Part shown: positions 1 through 5,969 of the stretch, one piece after another
Layout: each line of letters opens with the position of its first letter
Numbering within the stretch: the first letter of the stretch is position 1
Origin: Bacteroidia bacterium
GTDB lineage: Bacteria > Bacteroidota > Bacteroidia > NS11-12g > UBA9320
DNA length: 6,170 bases
Direction: 5' to 3'
Assembly (NCBI GenBank): GCA_013042025.1
Contig: JABDQY010000043.1
Span: 1 to 6,170, forward strand
Position numbers and translations under genes: made by a program
Notes under the pieces: model-generated
What the model saw: the letters and a program-made list of their open reading frames with translations, nothing else
What the model was told of the DNA's origin: nothing
Database searches by the model: none

Positions 1-1
1 T

Positions 2-3000
2 ACTACATCTTGCAATTGGTATAAGGCTCCAAGTGGGACATCCATTGGTACTTCTAGCTCGTATACTGCAACTACATTGGGTTCTTATTATGTTGTATGT
101 TCAAATGCTTTCGGTTGTAGTTCTACAAGTAATGTTATACAGATAGACACCATTTCATGTGATACATGTAATCCCGAGAATTACAGTTTAGGTTTTGGTA
201 TTATTAGACAAGGATGTAATACAGATAGTTTCGTTTACAATGCTTCAAACGTATTTGACATTGGATGGGACTTTGGAGACATTTATAATTTAGGAACAAA
301 CTATGCTTCAGGGAATAATGTAACACATACGTATACAGAACCAGGAGTTTATAAAATAAAAATATGTGGTAAAGTACCTGATGCGAGCACAACCTCTAGT
401 GATTCTTGTTTGGTATGCAGAGATCGCTCCGATACAATAAATTATATCCCAGATTTTTATGCAACTGTAAATTGCGTTGATTATAGCAGTAGTTACACTG
501 TGACATTCAACAATATCACCAAGATTTATGCACTTGCACCTACCCCATCCTATGCGTGGAGCATTAATGGTGGAGGTACTCTGTCAACATCAACAGACTT
601 TACAACTTCTTTATCACCAGGTACCTATAACATAACCCTTACAATTAGCGGAGTTTGTGATATAACCAAATCGATTACGATTGTAGCTCCAACATCAGCT
701 TCATTTACAGCAAGTGATTCTGTTTGTGTTGGTGCTCAAGTACTTTTTAACAATACTTCTTCCCCAATATTGGATCAGATATGGGACTTTGGAGACGGAG
801 CAAGTTCATTGCTCAATAGTCCTTATCGTTCTTACTCATCCGCTGGTTCTTTTAATGTTAACCTTACTATTACCAATCAATACGGTTGTTTAGATAGTGC
901 AATACAATCAATAGTCGTTTTACCTAATAACTTAAGCGGTATTTTAAGTCTTTCCGGCCCGAATGAATTCTGTTTTGGTGACAGTGTAGATATTACGGTG
1001 GTTCCTTCTGGTGGCTATCCTCCATACAATTATCTATGGACCACAACATCAACAGCACCAACAATAACTGCTAAGTATACAGGAAACTATGGTGTAGATA
1101 TTTACGATGATAAAGGTTGCTTCTACAAAGTTGCGGATACTGTTGTTTTAGTTAACCCGATTCCGAATTCAACTATATTGGGTAAAACAGTTTGGTGTGA
1201 AGGAGAAAGCGATGTATTCTTCATAGCATCACCCTACCCTGCAAACTCGTTCCTATATACTCTTGACGGTGTAACGCAACCTCCTTGGTATGGGAATACC
1301 TATTACTACAATTCCGCATCTGTTGGCTCACATTCAATAAAAGTTGAGGTAACGAACAGTTTTGGTTGTAAGAGTAAAGATTCTCTAGATTTTATTGTAC
1401 ATCCAAATCCAAATGTTGCAATCACATCTACAAGCACCTTATGTGAAGGTGATTCTAACATATTGGTTGCGAATAGTACAAGTACCAACTTAGTTGATAT
1501 GGTCTGGAGTACTGGATTACAAAATGATACGTTAATAACTCCGATACCCAACAACTACCAAGTTACTGTAACCGATAGTAATGGATGTGAAGCAAGTGAT
1601 ATCATAACTGTTCATCGACTTCCTGACTTATGTGGAATGATGGTAGGTTGTTATGAAATCTGCGATACAGTTACGCAATTGGTTTGGTATGCACCTACAG
1701 GTTACACCAAATATCAATGGTATTTTAATGGCACCCCAATAGTTGGATCTACCAGTGATACACTTCACATACCACTCTATCAAGCAGGAGCATATTCTGT
1801 AGTTATAACCAATTCTGTTGGTTGTGAAGTAGAGTCAGATCTAATAGACATCACCTTTGTGCCGTGCGGAGGATGCGATATTGTAGCGGACGTAGAGATT
1901 GCTTGTGGCCCTGTTGATGCTCATGGAAATCAAACCTATAACCTAATATTTAACGTTAATAGCACGTTAGCAAACGGTGCAAGCATTTCAATAACGTCAC
2001 CTGATGGAATTGTTTCTTCACTTTCTACTAGCATTGTAAACAACGGTGCAAACATCATTACTGGTGTCTTTACAGATATATCTCCATATACAGATACTAT
2101 ATGTTTTGATATATCAATTTGGGATCAAACAGACCGATGTGACACTACAATTTGTATCCGCAAACCTCCTTGTAAAGATGAAGAATGCGAAGTATCTATT
2201 GTTAGTCAAGAACCATTTGACTGCATTGGATTTGATGGAAGTGGTAATCCGATGTACTATGGATGTGTAAATATTAACTGGGCAGGTAGCAATGGAACGC
2301 AACTCACTCTTGTTGCTCCAAACTCATCGTTCAGCCCTAATCCAATTACAGTTAACAACGGAGCAAACTACGTATGCTTCACATATACAGACCTACCACC
2401 TTTAAATCCTGGTGGAGTTATGATTACGGCATTTTTCTATGATTCTATAACACAAAGAACGTGTTGCGATTCATTTAGAATTATCTACAAACCGTGTAAA
2501 GAGAAATGTTTGCTTGATGTAACTGGTTTATGTGCTCATTGTGAAGAAGAGATGCAAGGCGGACTATGGTCGTATAATGTTCAATTGGATGTAACCAATC
2601 CTATGGGCACAAATGCTTCAGTGAGTATAGTTCCAATTCCAGAAGGAAGCTTTGGACCAATTTCACCGAATCCAATACCACCTGGTACAACGACTATCAA
2701 CACCATATTTACCGACTTGGGTGTAGCAGATTCTATAATTTGCTTCCGAGTGATATTAACAAATGTAGTAACCGGTGATGTATGCTATAAGGACATTTGT
2801 TTAGCTCTTCCTCCATGCGATGATGTTTCAGTTGGTACGCTAGAATTGAACTCACTAATCAAGATCTATCCAAATCCTGCTTCTGATAATGTAACAATTT
2901 CAATTTCAGATCCTAGCATGGGAGAAGGTAGAATTAATTTAACGGATATTAATGGTCGACTGGTTCGCTCTATTCCATTGGACAAAGGAAGAAACCTCAT

Positions 3001-3097
3001 CAGTATTATGCTTGATGATTATCCAAAAGGAGTTTACATACTTAAATTGACCAATTCAGATCAAGTTTCAGCGGTTAAAAGATTGATAATTGAATAA
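2..3097 (+). CDS. Partial large secreted/surface protein with PKD and Ig-like modules and a T9SS type A sorting domain
   Basis: The reading frame is open from the left edge, so the true start lies upstream; 1031 residues are visible. It is probably exported through the outer membrane by the type IX system and then attached to the surface or released. Residues are counted from base 2. Modules in order: the end of an Ig-like domain (about 1-47); PKD-type domains with WDFGD motifs at 89-93 and 261-265, and a degenerate one between them; several Ig-like or gliding-protein-like modules with recurring 'GC' and 'CxGDS/CEGxS' motifs (about 310-620); three Cys-flanked modules of about 100 residues (625-939); and a C-terminal sorting domain (947-1031) with YPNP, DINGR, KGVYILKL and a basic tail KRLIIE. 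The signal peptide would be upstream of the window. No catalytic domain is visible, so an adhesin or structural role is inferred. A TTG at 77 is in frame but is not a credible start, because coding similarity continues upstream of it. The export signal is certain in type; the biological role is unknown. Confidence 0.93.
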   Translation, partial: TTSCNWYKAPSGTSIGTSSSYTATTLGSYYVVCSNAFGCSSTSNVIQIDTISCDTCNPENYSLGFGIIRQGCNTDSFVYNASNVFDIGWDFGDIYNLGTNYASGNNVTHTYTEPGVYKIKICGKVPDASTTSSDSCLVCRDRSDTINYIPDFYATVNCVDYSSSYTVTFNNITKIYALAPTPSYAWSINGGGTLSTSTDFTTSLSPGTYNITLTISGVCDITKSITIVAPTSASFTASDSVCVGAQVLFNNTSSPILDQIWDFGDGASSLLNSPYRSYSSAGSFNVNLTITNQYGCLDSAIQSIVVLPNNLSGILSLSGPNEFCFGDSVDITVVPSGGYPPYNYLWTTTSTAPTITAKYTGNYGVDIYDDKGCFYKVADTVVLVNPIPNSTILGKTVWCEGESDVFFIASPYPANSFLYTLDGVTQPPWYGNTYYYNSASVGSHSIKVEVTNSFGCKSKDSLDFIVHPNPNVAITSTSTLCEGDSNILVANSTSTNLVDMVWSTGLQNDTLITPIPNNYQVTVTDSNGCEASDIITVHRLPDLCGMMVGCYEICDTVTQLVWYAPTGYTKYQWYFNGTPIVGSTSDTLHIPLYQAGAYSVVITNSVGCEVESDLIDITFVPCGGCDIVADVEIACGPVDAHGNQTYNLIFNVNSTLANGASISITSPDGIVSSLSTSIVNNGANIITGVFTDISPYTDTICFDISIWDQTDRCDTTICIRKPPCKDEECEVSIVSQEPFDCIGFDGSGNPMYYGCVNINWAGSNGTQLTLVAPNSSFSPNPITVNNGANYVCFTYTDLPPLNPGGVMITAFFYDSITQRTCCDSFRIIYKPCKEKCLLDVTGLCAHCEEEMQGGLWSYNVQLDVTNPMGTNASVSIVPIPEGSFGPISPNPIPPGTTTINTIFTDLGVADSIICFRVILTNVVTGDVCYKDICLALPPCDDVSVGTLELNSLIKIYPNPASDNVTISISDPSMGEGRINLTDINGRLVRSIPLDKGRNLISIMLDDYPKGVYILKLTNSDQVSAVKRLIIE
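1874..2818 (+). repeat. Three tandem Cys-flanked modules of about 100 residues in the secreted protein
   Basis: Module 1 spans 1874-2173 (100 codons), module 2 2186-2497 (104 codons) and module 3 2507-2818 (104 codons), separated by charged linkers of 4 (KDEE) and 3 (KEK) residues. Each begins with Cys and ends in P-C (KPPC, YKPC, LPPC). Shared landmarks in order are an N/M-G-A/T segment, a Pro-rich stretch, an 'NNGAN' or 'PPGTT' turn, an F/Y-T-D motif, a 'CF' or hydrophobic strand, and a pair of late cysteines. The nucleotide sequences have diverged, so the duplication is old. I do not recognise the module as a named family. The paired cysteines at the module borders suggest disulfide-clamped beta sandwiches, which is inference. 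Confidence 0.7.
2840..3094 (+). other. T9SS type A C-terminal sorting domain (region of the CDS)
   Basis: The last 85 residues of the secreted protein match the pattern of the Por-type sorting domain: a YPNP motif (bases 2867-2878) soon after the domain starts, alternating beta strands, a central L-T-D-I-N-G-R motif, then K-G-V-Y-I-L-K-L and a short terminal strand with basic residues. In known type IX substrates this domain directs passage through the outer membrane and is normally cleaved off. It is the strongest lineage marker in the window, because the system is confined to Bacteroidota and close relatives. Confidence 0.93.
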
Positions 3098-3115
3098 ATA
3101 AGTTCTACATAAATG

Positions 3116-3147
3116 AAAAAGGCTTCTGTTTACAGGAGCCTTTTTTT
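3116..3147 (+). terminator. Intrinsic terminator of the T9SS protein gene
   Basis: The hairpin has a 13-bp stem (3116-3128 with 3133-3145, one T-G wobble) and a TTTA loop, and ends in seven consecutive T residues. It begins 18 bases after the stop codon. The 5' arm starts with five A residues, so the structure also offers a T-run on the opposite strand and could stop transcription from both sides. Confidence 0.9.
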
Positions 3148-3180
3148 ATATAAAATCCTATTGTCAAAAAAGCATTGGAC

Positions 3181-3275
3181 AAAAGTATGCTGACGGATGA
3201 GCGATTGTGGCGATTTTGAGGGCAAAGCGGCGAGAGGCTGGCGTGACGACTCAAAATGCAGCCCTTCATACTTTT
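3181..3275. repeat. Nested inverted repeats around a G+C-rich core
   Basis: AAAAGTATG at 3181-3189 is matched by its exact complement CATACTTTT at 3267-3275. Inside, ATTTTGAG (3213-3220) is matched by CTCAAAAT (3250-3257). The 77 bases between the outer arms are about 57% G+C, well above the surrounding AT-rich spacer. A third copy of the outer arm occurs just to the right as a near-perfect palindrome (3287-3306: ATACTTTTT, two bases, AAAAAGTAT). The layout suggests a folded RNA or DNA element. I see no coding signal. Confidence 0.6.
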
Positions 3276-3407
3276 AAGTTTTTGCAATACTTTTTTGAAA
3301 AAGTATGAGAGAATAATTCTATTTATTCCACTATTTACCTTGATGCAAAAAGATGCAAAAAGATCAAGACAGCTTGAATTTATCGCCATTTTACTACGGC
3401 TCATCCG
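3194..3407. mobile_element. MITE-like or dispersed-repeat element with imperfect terminal inverted repeats (candidate)
   Basis: The left end CGGATGAGC (3194-3202) and right end GCTCATCCG (3399-3407) are exact inverted repeats. A second matching pair lies inside them, GGCGAT (3209-3214) with ATCGCC (3382-3387), so each terminus has two blocks with unequal spacers (6 and 11 bases). Within the roughly 214 bp lie further hairpins (3213-3257, 3287-3306, 3339-3368). There is no transposase gene and no clear target-site duplication. From memory, similar spacers with a CTTGATGCAAAAAG-type palindrome recur in Bacteroidota genomes, but this could not be checked here. Alternatives are a structured non-coding RNA or a decayed mobile element. 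Confidence 0.45.
3339..3368. repeat. CTTGAT...ATCAAG palindrome enclosing a 10-bp tandem repeat
   Basis: The unit GATGCAAAAA occurs twice in tandem (3342-3361), followed by a third partial GAT. The block is bounded by CTTGAT (3339-3344) and its complement ATCAAG (3363-3368). It sits inside the right half of the candidate element at 3194-3407 and probably belongs to it. Confidence 0.65.
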
Positions 3408-3576
3408 CTAAAAAATAAAAGGTGCTTGAGATTGTTACAAGTGAGTATTCATTTATCCAGAACTTCATTATGTTTAGATATTATTTGCTGTACACTGCAC
3501 TGCTTATTTTTTTACGCTATATCACCTTGAAAATGGGTCAAATTCAAAAGGTCACTGTGAAGAAATCAAGTTATTA
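3408..3576. other. AT-rich spacer without recognised signals
   Basis: This stretch separates the inverted-repeat element from the palindrome cluster. I see no RNA gene, terminator or good Bacteroidota promoter in it. Its only coding potential is a 36-codon ORF on the plus strand, listed separately with low confidence. Confidence 0.5.
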
Positions 3577-3580
3577 CTAG
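3470..3580 (+). CDS. Doubtful 36-residue ORF with a hydrophobic N-terminal half
   Basis: ATG at 3470 and TAG at 3578-3580 frame a 36-residue peptide. Its first half is hydrophobic and aromatic (about residues 4-20, including YYLLYTALLIFL), and its second half is basic (several Lys, ending KKSSYY). The shape is that of a small single-span membrane peptide. There is no visible ribosome binding site or promoter, and its stop codon falls inside the first palindrome repeat. An ORF this short is expected by chance in AT-rich spacer, so it is recorded only as a possibility. Confidence 0.15.
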   Translation: MFRYYLLYTALLIFLRYITLKMGQIQKVTVKKSSYY

Positions 3581-3600
3581 CGGTTGTACAATCCTTCACT
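3577..3600. repeat. REP-like repeat, copy 1
   Basis: CGGTTGTACAATCCTTCACT at 3581-3600 is identical to 3773-3792. With four more bases on the left the match is 23 of 24. Its core TTGTACAA is a perfect 8-bp palindrome flanked by GG and TCC, giving a short near-symmetrical hairpin. A second hairpin, GGAT-TATAAT-ATCC (3628-3641), lies 46 bases downstream centre to centre and runs into CAGTCTAG. Confidence 0.75.
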
Positions 3601-3627
3601 AAAAAAATAATAAATGGATTTAAACAT

Positions 3628-3648
3628 GGATTATAATATCCAGTCTAG
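3628..3648. repeat. REP-like palindrome GGAT/ATCC followed by CAGTCTAG
   Basis: GGAT (3628-3631) pairs with ATCC (3638-3641) across a six-base TATAAT loop. The right flank CAGTCTAG (3641-3648) recurs as CAGTCTTG at 3736 and 3829, spaced 95 and 93 bases apart. CTAGT at 3645-3649 is complementary to ACTAG at 3576-3580, so the block 3576-3649 is closed by a short inverted repeat. Confidence 0.5.
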
Positions 3649-3718
3649 TTGTTGAAACCCAAACAAACTATTGTTCAATTGAAACAGGTTACATATAAAA
3701 TAAATTGAGAGAATGAAT

Positions 3719-3740
3719 GACTGGATAATATGTTCCAGTC
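3719..3740. repeat. REP-like palindrome GACTGGA/TCCAGTC
   Basis: A 7-bp perfect inverted repeat, GACTGGA (3719-3725) with TCCAGTC (3734-3740), has an eight-base AT-rich loop. The outer bases are the same as the ATCCAGTC flank of the 3628 palindrome, and it is followed by the same TTG extension as the 3829 copy. It therefore looks like another, more symmetrical member of the same repeat family. Confidence 0.6.
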
Positions 3741-3754
3741 TTGCCGTATAGGGA

Positions 3755-3850
3755 ACTAAAGATTCAACCTACCGGTTGTACAATCCTTCACTCAGAGAAT
3801 AATGAATAAATTTATTATTCTCATTGTTCAGTCTTGTGGGAATCTTTAGT
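3755..3850. repeat. Large palindrome immediately downstream of tRNA-Leu
   Basis: ACTAAAGATTC (3755-3765) is exactly complementary to GAATCTTTAGT (3840-3850). An inner 9-bp pair, GAGAATAAT (3795-3803) with ATTATTCTC (3814-3822), sits near the middle. On the minus strand the structure starts seven bases after the tRNA 3' end, so it would fold in the tRNA precursor tail. No T-run follows it, so it is not a standard intrinsic terminator. It may be a processing or termination aid, or simply part of the repeat cluster. Confidence 0.6.
3769..3792. repeat. REP-like repeat, copy 2
   Basis: This is the second exact copy of the 20-bp CGGTTGTACAATCC-containing sequence, 192 bases after the first and in the same orientation. 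It lies in the left arm of the large palindrome next to the tRNA gene. A CAGTCTTG flank follows at 3829-3836, 36 bases after the repeat (40 bases in copy 1), so the spacing is nearly conserved while the sequence between has diverged. Confidence 0.75.
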
Positions 3851-3857
3851 CAATAAG

Positions 3858-3943
3858 TGCTCACGACTGGATTCGAACCAGCACGTCCTAAAGCGGACAC
3901 CAGCCCCTCAAGCTGGCGTGTCTACCAATTTCACCACGTGAGC
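3858..3943 (-). tRNA. tRNA-Leu (anticodon GAG)
   Basis: The minus strand folds as a class II tRNA of 86 bases. The acceptor stem is GCTCACG with CGTGAGC plus discriminator A (complement of 3858). The D arm contains AATTGGTAGACAC. The anticodon stem CCAGC/GCTGG holds the loop TTGAGGG, giving anticodon GAG (reads CUC and CUU). A long variable arm TGTCC...GGACG follows, then a T arm with TTCGAAT. The long variable arm and the A discriminator are typical of leucine tRNAs. CCA is not encoded (the next bases are CTT), so it is added after transcription. Confidence 0.97.
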
Positions 3944-3954
3944 AATTGGAGGTG

Positions 3955-3985
3955 CGAAATTAAGTCAAATTGTTTATTGGTCAAG
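3955..3985 (-). promoter_or_regulatory. Promoter of tRNA-Leu (Bacteroidota type)
   Basis: On the minus strand TAATTTCG (3955-3962) matches the Bacteroidota -7 consensus TAnnTTTG in all but one base. It is preceded, after 19 bases, by CTTG (3982-3985), which fits the -33 TTG/TTTG element. The -7 box ends 11 bases before the mature tRNA 5' end, which suits a short leader. The match to the consensus is by eye. Confidence 0.55.
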
Positions 3986-4073
3986 TGTAGAAAAAATAAT
4001 AACAATTCTAGCATTCTCCCCATTAAAAAAAACTAATCAATGTATATTGCCAACCTCTTAAAAAAGGGCACAA

Positions 4074-5918
4074 ATGCACGACAATAAAATACTAAATTAT
4101 ATAAAAGATGTAATCAAAAACATGCCATCAGATTGGTTTGATTTAACGACACATCGACTTGATATTTACAATGAAAAGTTGGCAAAAACTGAATTCCTCA
4201 ATCGTTTTGAAGCCTTATTTAACACGAATAATTCTAAACCGGAAGCATTAGCCGCTTTACCTACAGCTTACGACTATATTCGTTTAGGACACCCACTTTC
4301 ATGCATCTTGGAATGGGTAATCGCTAATTTAAACAACCTTAACCCAAAAGACGTTATAAGTTTTTCATCTAAAACGATACCAATATTTGCGATTCTTAGA
4401 AAAAACCTAATAGATAATAAACATACTCAAATTCTTTATACAGGGGAACTACCAGAATGTTTTGATGCAGAAATGCTTCGATCAATTTATGGTTATCAAT
4501 TCGATCTAAAACGAATATCTCCAGAAGATAATATTTCTGATTTTAATGGAAGTACCATTTTTGTTTCGCATCAAGATGAAATGAATTCAATTCAGCTTCA
4601 TCCTAATGTTGACTTTTTTATTGGAATTCATTCTCACCTAGGAAGTATTCTACTCGTAAATGATGAGCGAAACAAAGACTATGTTTCAGAAATTCAACAC
4701 GTGCGAAGAAGAGAGACAATTGCTATGACACCTGCTAATTCTCTTGATGCATTGAAATTACTGATTGATAAGTCTTCAGTTCATACAATTAAAAGTGATG
4801 TTGAAGGAAATAAAACCAAAGTCTTTAATTCGATTAAAGCCATAACTAGAACAGATTCAATGCCACTTACAGCTTCAAGTGGACTGTCTATGCAATATGC
4901 AATAATGATGGGCTTAATCCATTATGCCGTAGATAAGTATCCAGATAAGGAAATACGTTTTGTTGTTCCTCCGAATTGTTATGGTGGAACCAATGATCAA
5001 GCAAGGCGGGTAGCAGCATGCCTAGACAAGGTTCAAGTGCTTGATTTACCTGTAGATGGTGATCACGATATGGTTCAAAGTATTGATTTAGTGTTAGATC
5101 AAATTGCTAAAGAAGATGCCATTCCTTATGTAATTGCTGAAATTCCTACCAACCCCAGAGTAGAAGTTCCTGACCTTATTAAACTGAAAGAGGCACTAAG
5201 TACAACCCGTAATACAGCTTCAGGAGAAATTGCTGTGGATCCTGTTTTCATTTTAGACCAAACATTCTGTCCTAATAAGCATTTTCTAGGTGAAGGTGAG
5301 ATATTATCTACAGTAAGAGCTATATCGTACGTAAGTGGTTCCAAGTTCCCAAGTGGAGGACAATGCACTGCTGGTTACTGCGTAGGAAATACAAATACGA
5401 AAAGCTTGTTGAACTATATTGAAAAGCACCTAACACTCTGTGATAACAAGGCTAGAAACCTTCAAATGGGTATCTTAGCCACGCAATTACCTTCAATGAA
5501 TCAACGGATTAAAGATGCTTATGCAAATACACGTGATTTCGTAAACTTCATCCAGGATACCTTACCAGAGGCAAAAATCAATTTTGTTTCTGAAGAACTA
5601 GCAAAACAAGGGTTTACTCCTTCTGTATTTTCATTGGATCTTCCAACAAAAGGAAATACAGATGAAGAACGAGAATTGTATAAGAGAGAGCTTAATCATA
5701 AATTAATTAAGATGATGATTACACAAATTCCCAATGAAAGCAAGTACTGTGTGAGCTATGGACAATTAAAGGGGTGTTATTGGACGATACCAGCCACATC
5801 TACTCAAGGAACTACTAAAGAAGGCGACAAAGATTACATTGCCCGGGTATCCTTATCTCCTAATTTGGATCTTGAACTTCATAAAAAAGTTTTTAAAGCT
5901 TTTGTAGATAGTATTTGA
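4074..5918 (+). CDS. Long PLP-dependent Cys/Met-metabolism enzyme, cystathionine gamma-synthase-like
   Basis: This 614-residue cytosolic protein has the active-site signatures of fold type I trans-sulfuration enzymes: SSG at 268-270 (cofactor phosphate), YGGT at 303-306 (ring-stacking Tyr), PTNP with N360, D395 in LDQTF (pyridine nitrogen), SGSK with the Schiff-base lysine K424, and R591 in ARVSLSP, which should bind the substrate carboxylate. Typical family members have about 380-420 residues; this one carries about 240 extra N-terminal residues. That part contains YDYIRLGHP (66-74), resembling the YxRxxNP motif normally found just before the SSG motif, and looks like a degenerate second copy of the fold. 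Yeast Str2-type proteins are similarly long. The ATG at 4074 is the first in-frame start, with an AT-rich leader and no clear ribosome binding site. The exact reaction (gamma-synthase, beta- or gamma-lyase, thiol-lyase) cannot be assigned. An amidotransferase gene follows 51 bases downstream. Confidence 0.88.
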   Translation: MHDNKILNYIKDVIKNMPSDWFDLTTHRLDIYNEKLAKTEFLNRFEALFNTNNSKPEALAALPTAYDYIRLGHPLSCILEWVIANLNNLNPKDVISFSSKTIPIFAILRKNLIDNKHTQILYTGELPECFDAEMLRSIYGYQFDLKRISPEDNISDFNGSTIFVSHQDEMNSIQLHPNVDFFIGIHSHLGSILLVNDERNKDYVSEIQHVRRRETIAMTPANSLDALKLLIDKSSVHTIKSDVEGNKTKVFNSIKAITRTDSMPLTASSGLSMQYAIMMGLIHYAVDKYPDKEIRFVVPPNCYGGTNDQARRVAACLDKVQVLDLPVDGDHDMVQSIDLVLDQIAKEDAIPYVIAEIPTNPRVEVPDLIKLKEALSTTRNTASGEIAVDPVFILDQTFCPNKHFLGEGEILSTVRAISYVSGSKFPSGGQCTAGYCVGNTNTKSLLNYIEKHLTLCDNKARNLQMGILATQLPSMNQRIKDAYANTRDFVNFIQDTLPEAKINFVSEELAKQGFTPSVFSLDLPTKGNTDEERELYKRELNHKLIKMMITQIPNESKYCVSYGQLKGCYWTIPATSTQGTTKEGDKDYIARVSLSPNLDLELHKKVFKAFVDSI

Positions 5919-5969
5919 TTTAATTTGTTTTCGGAAATAGTTAAAAAACGATAATCCTAGATTTCTTGC

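Noticed and set aside
77..79. TTG as the start of the large secreted protein
   Set aside because: The frame is open to base 2 and the residues before it (NWYKAPSG...) are part of an Ig-like domain, so the gene starts upstream of the window.
3105..3404. Minus-strand ORF of 99 codons across the terminator and the inverted-repeat element
   Set aside because: It reads through the terminator hairpin and the nested inverted repeats, shows no domain or family resemblance, and has low-complexity Ser/Lys/Phe composition. The frame is most simply explained by the repeat element.
3577..3850. CRISPR array
   Set aside because: There are only two exact copies of a 20-bp repeat, 192 bases apart, with other palindromes between them and no cas genes. 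The spacing and structure do not fit.
3858..3900. tRNA-Leu 3' end as an integration attachment site
   Set aside because: No second copy of the tRNA 3' end and no integrase are present. The 8-bp GACTGGAT shared with 3719-3726 falls in the conserved T arm and is too short to be meaningful.
4042..4048. TATATTG as a -7 promoter box for the PLP enzyme gene
   Set aside because: It is one base short of TAnnTTTG and no TTG element lies about 19 bases upstream, so the promoter of this gene remains unassigned.
5126..5368. Minus-strand 80-codon ORF inside the PLP enzyme gene, and similar short ORFs inside the secreted protein gene
   Set aside because: They lie opposite or out of frame within well-supported coding regions and show no domain features.
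5901..5928. TTTG ... TAATTTG as a promoter for the amidotransferase gene
   Set aside because: The spacer is only 16 bases, the -7 match is incomplete, and such AT-rich matches are common by chance.
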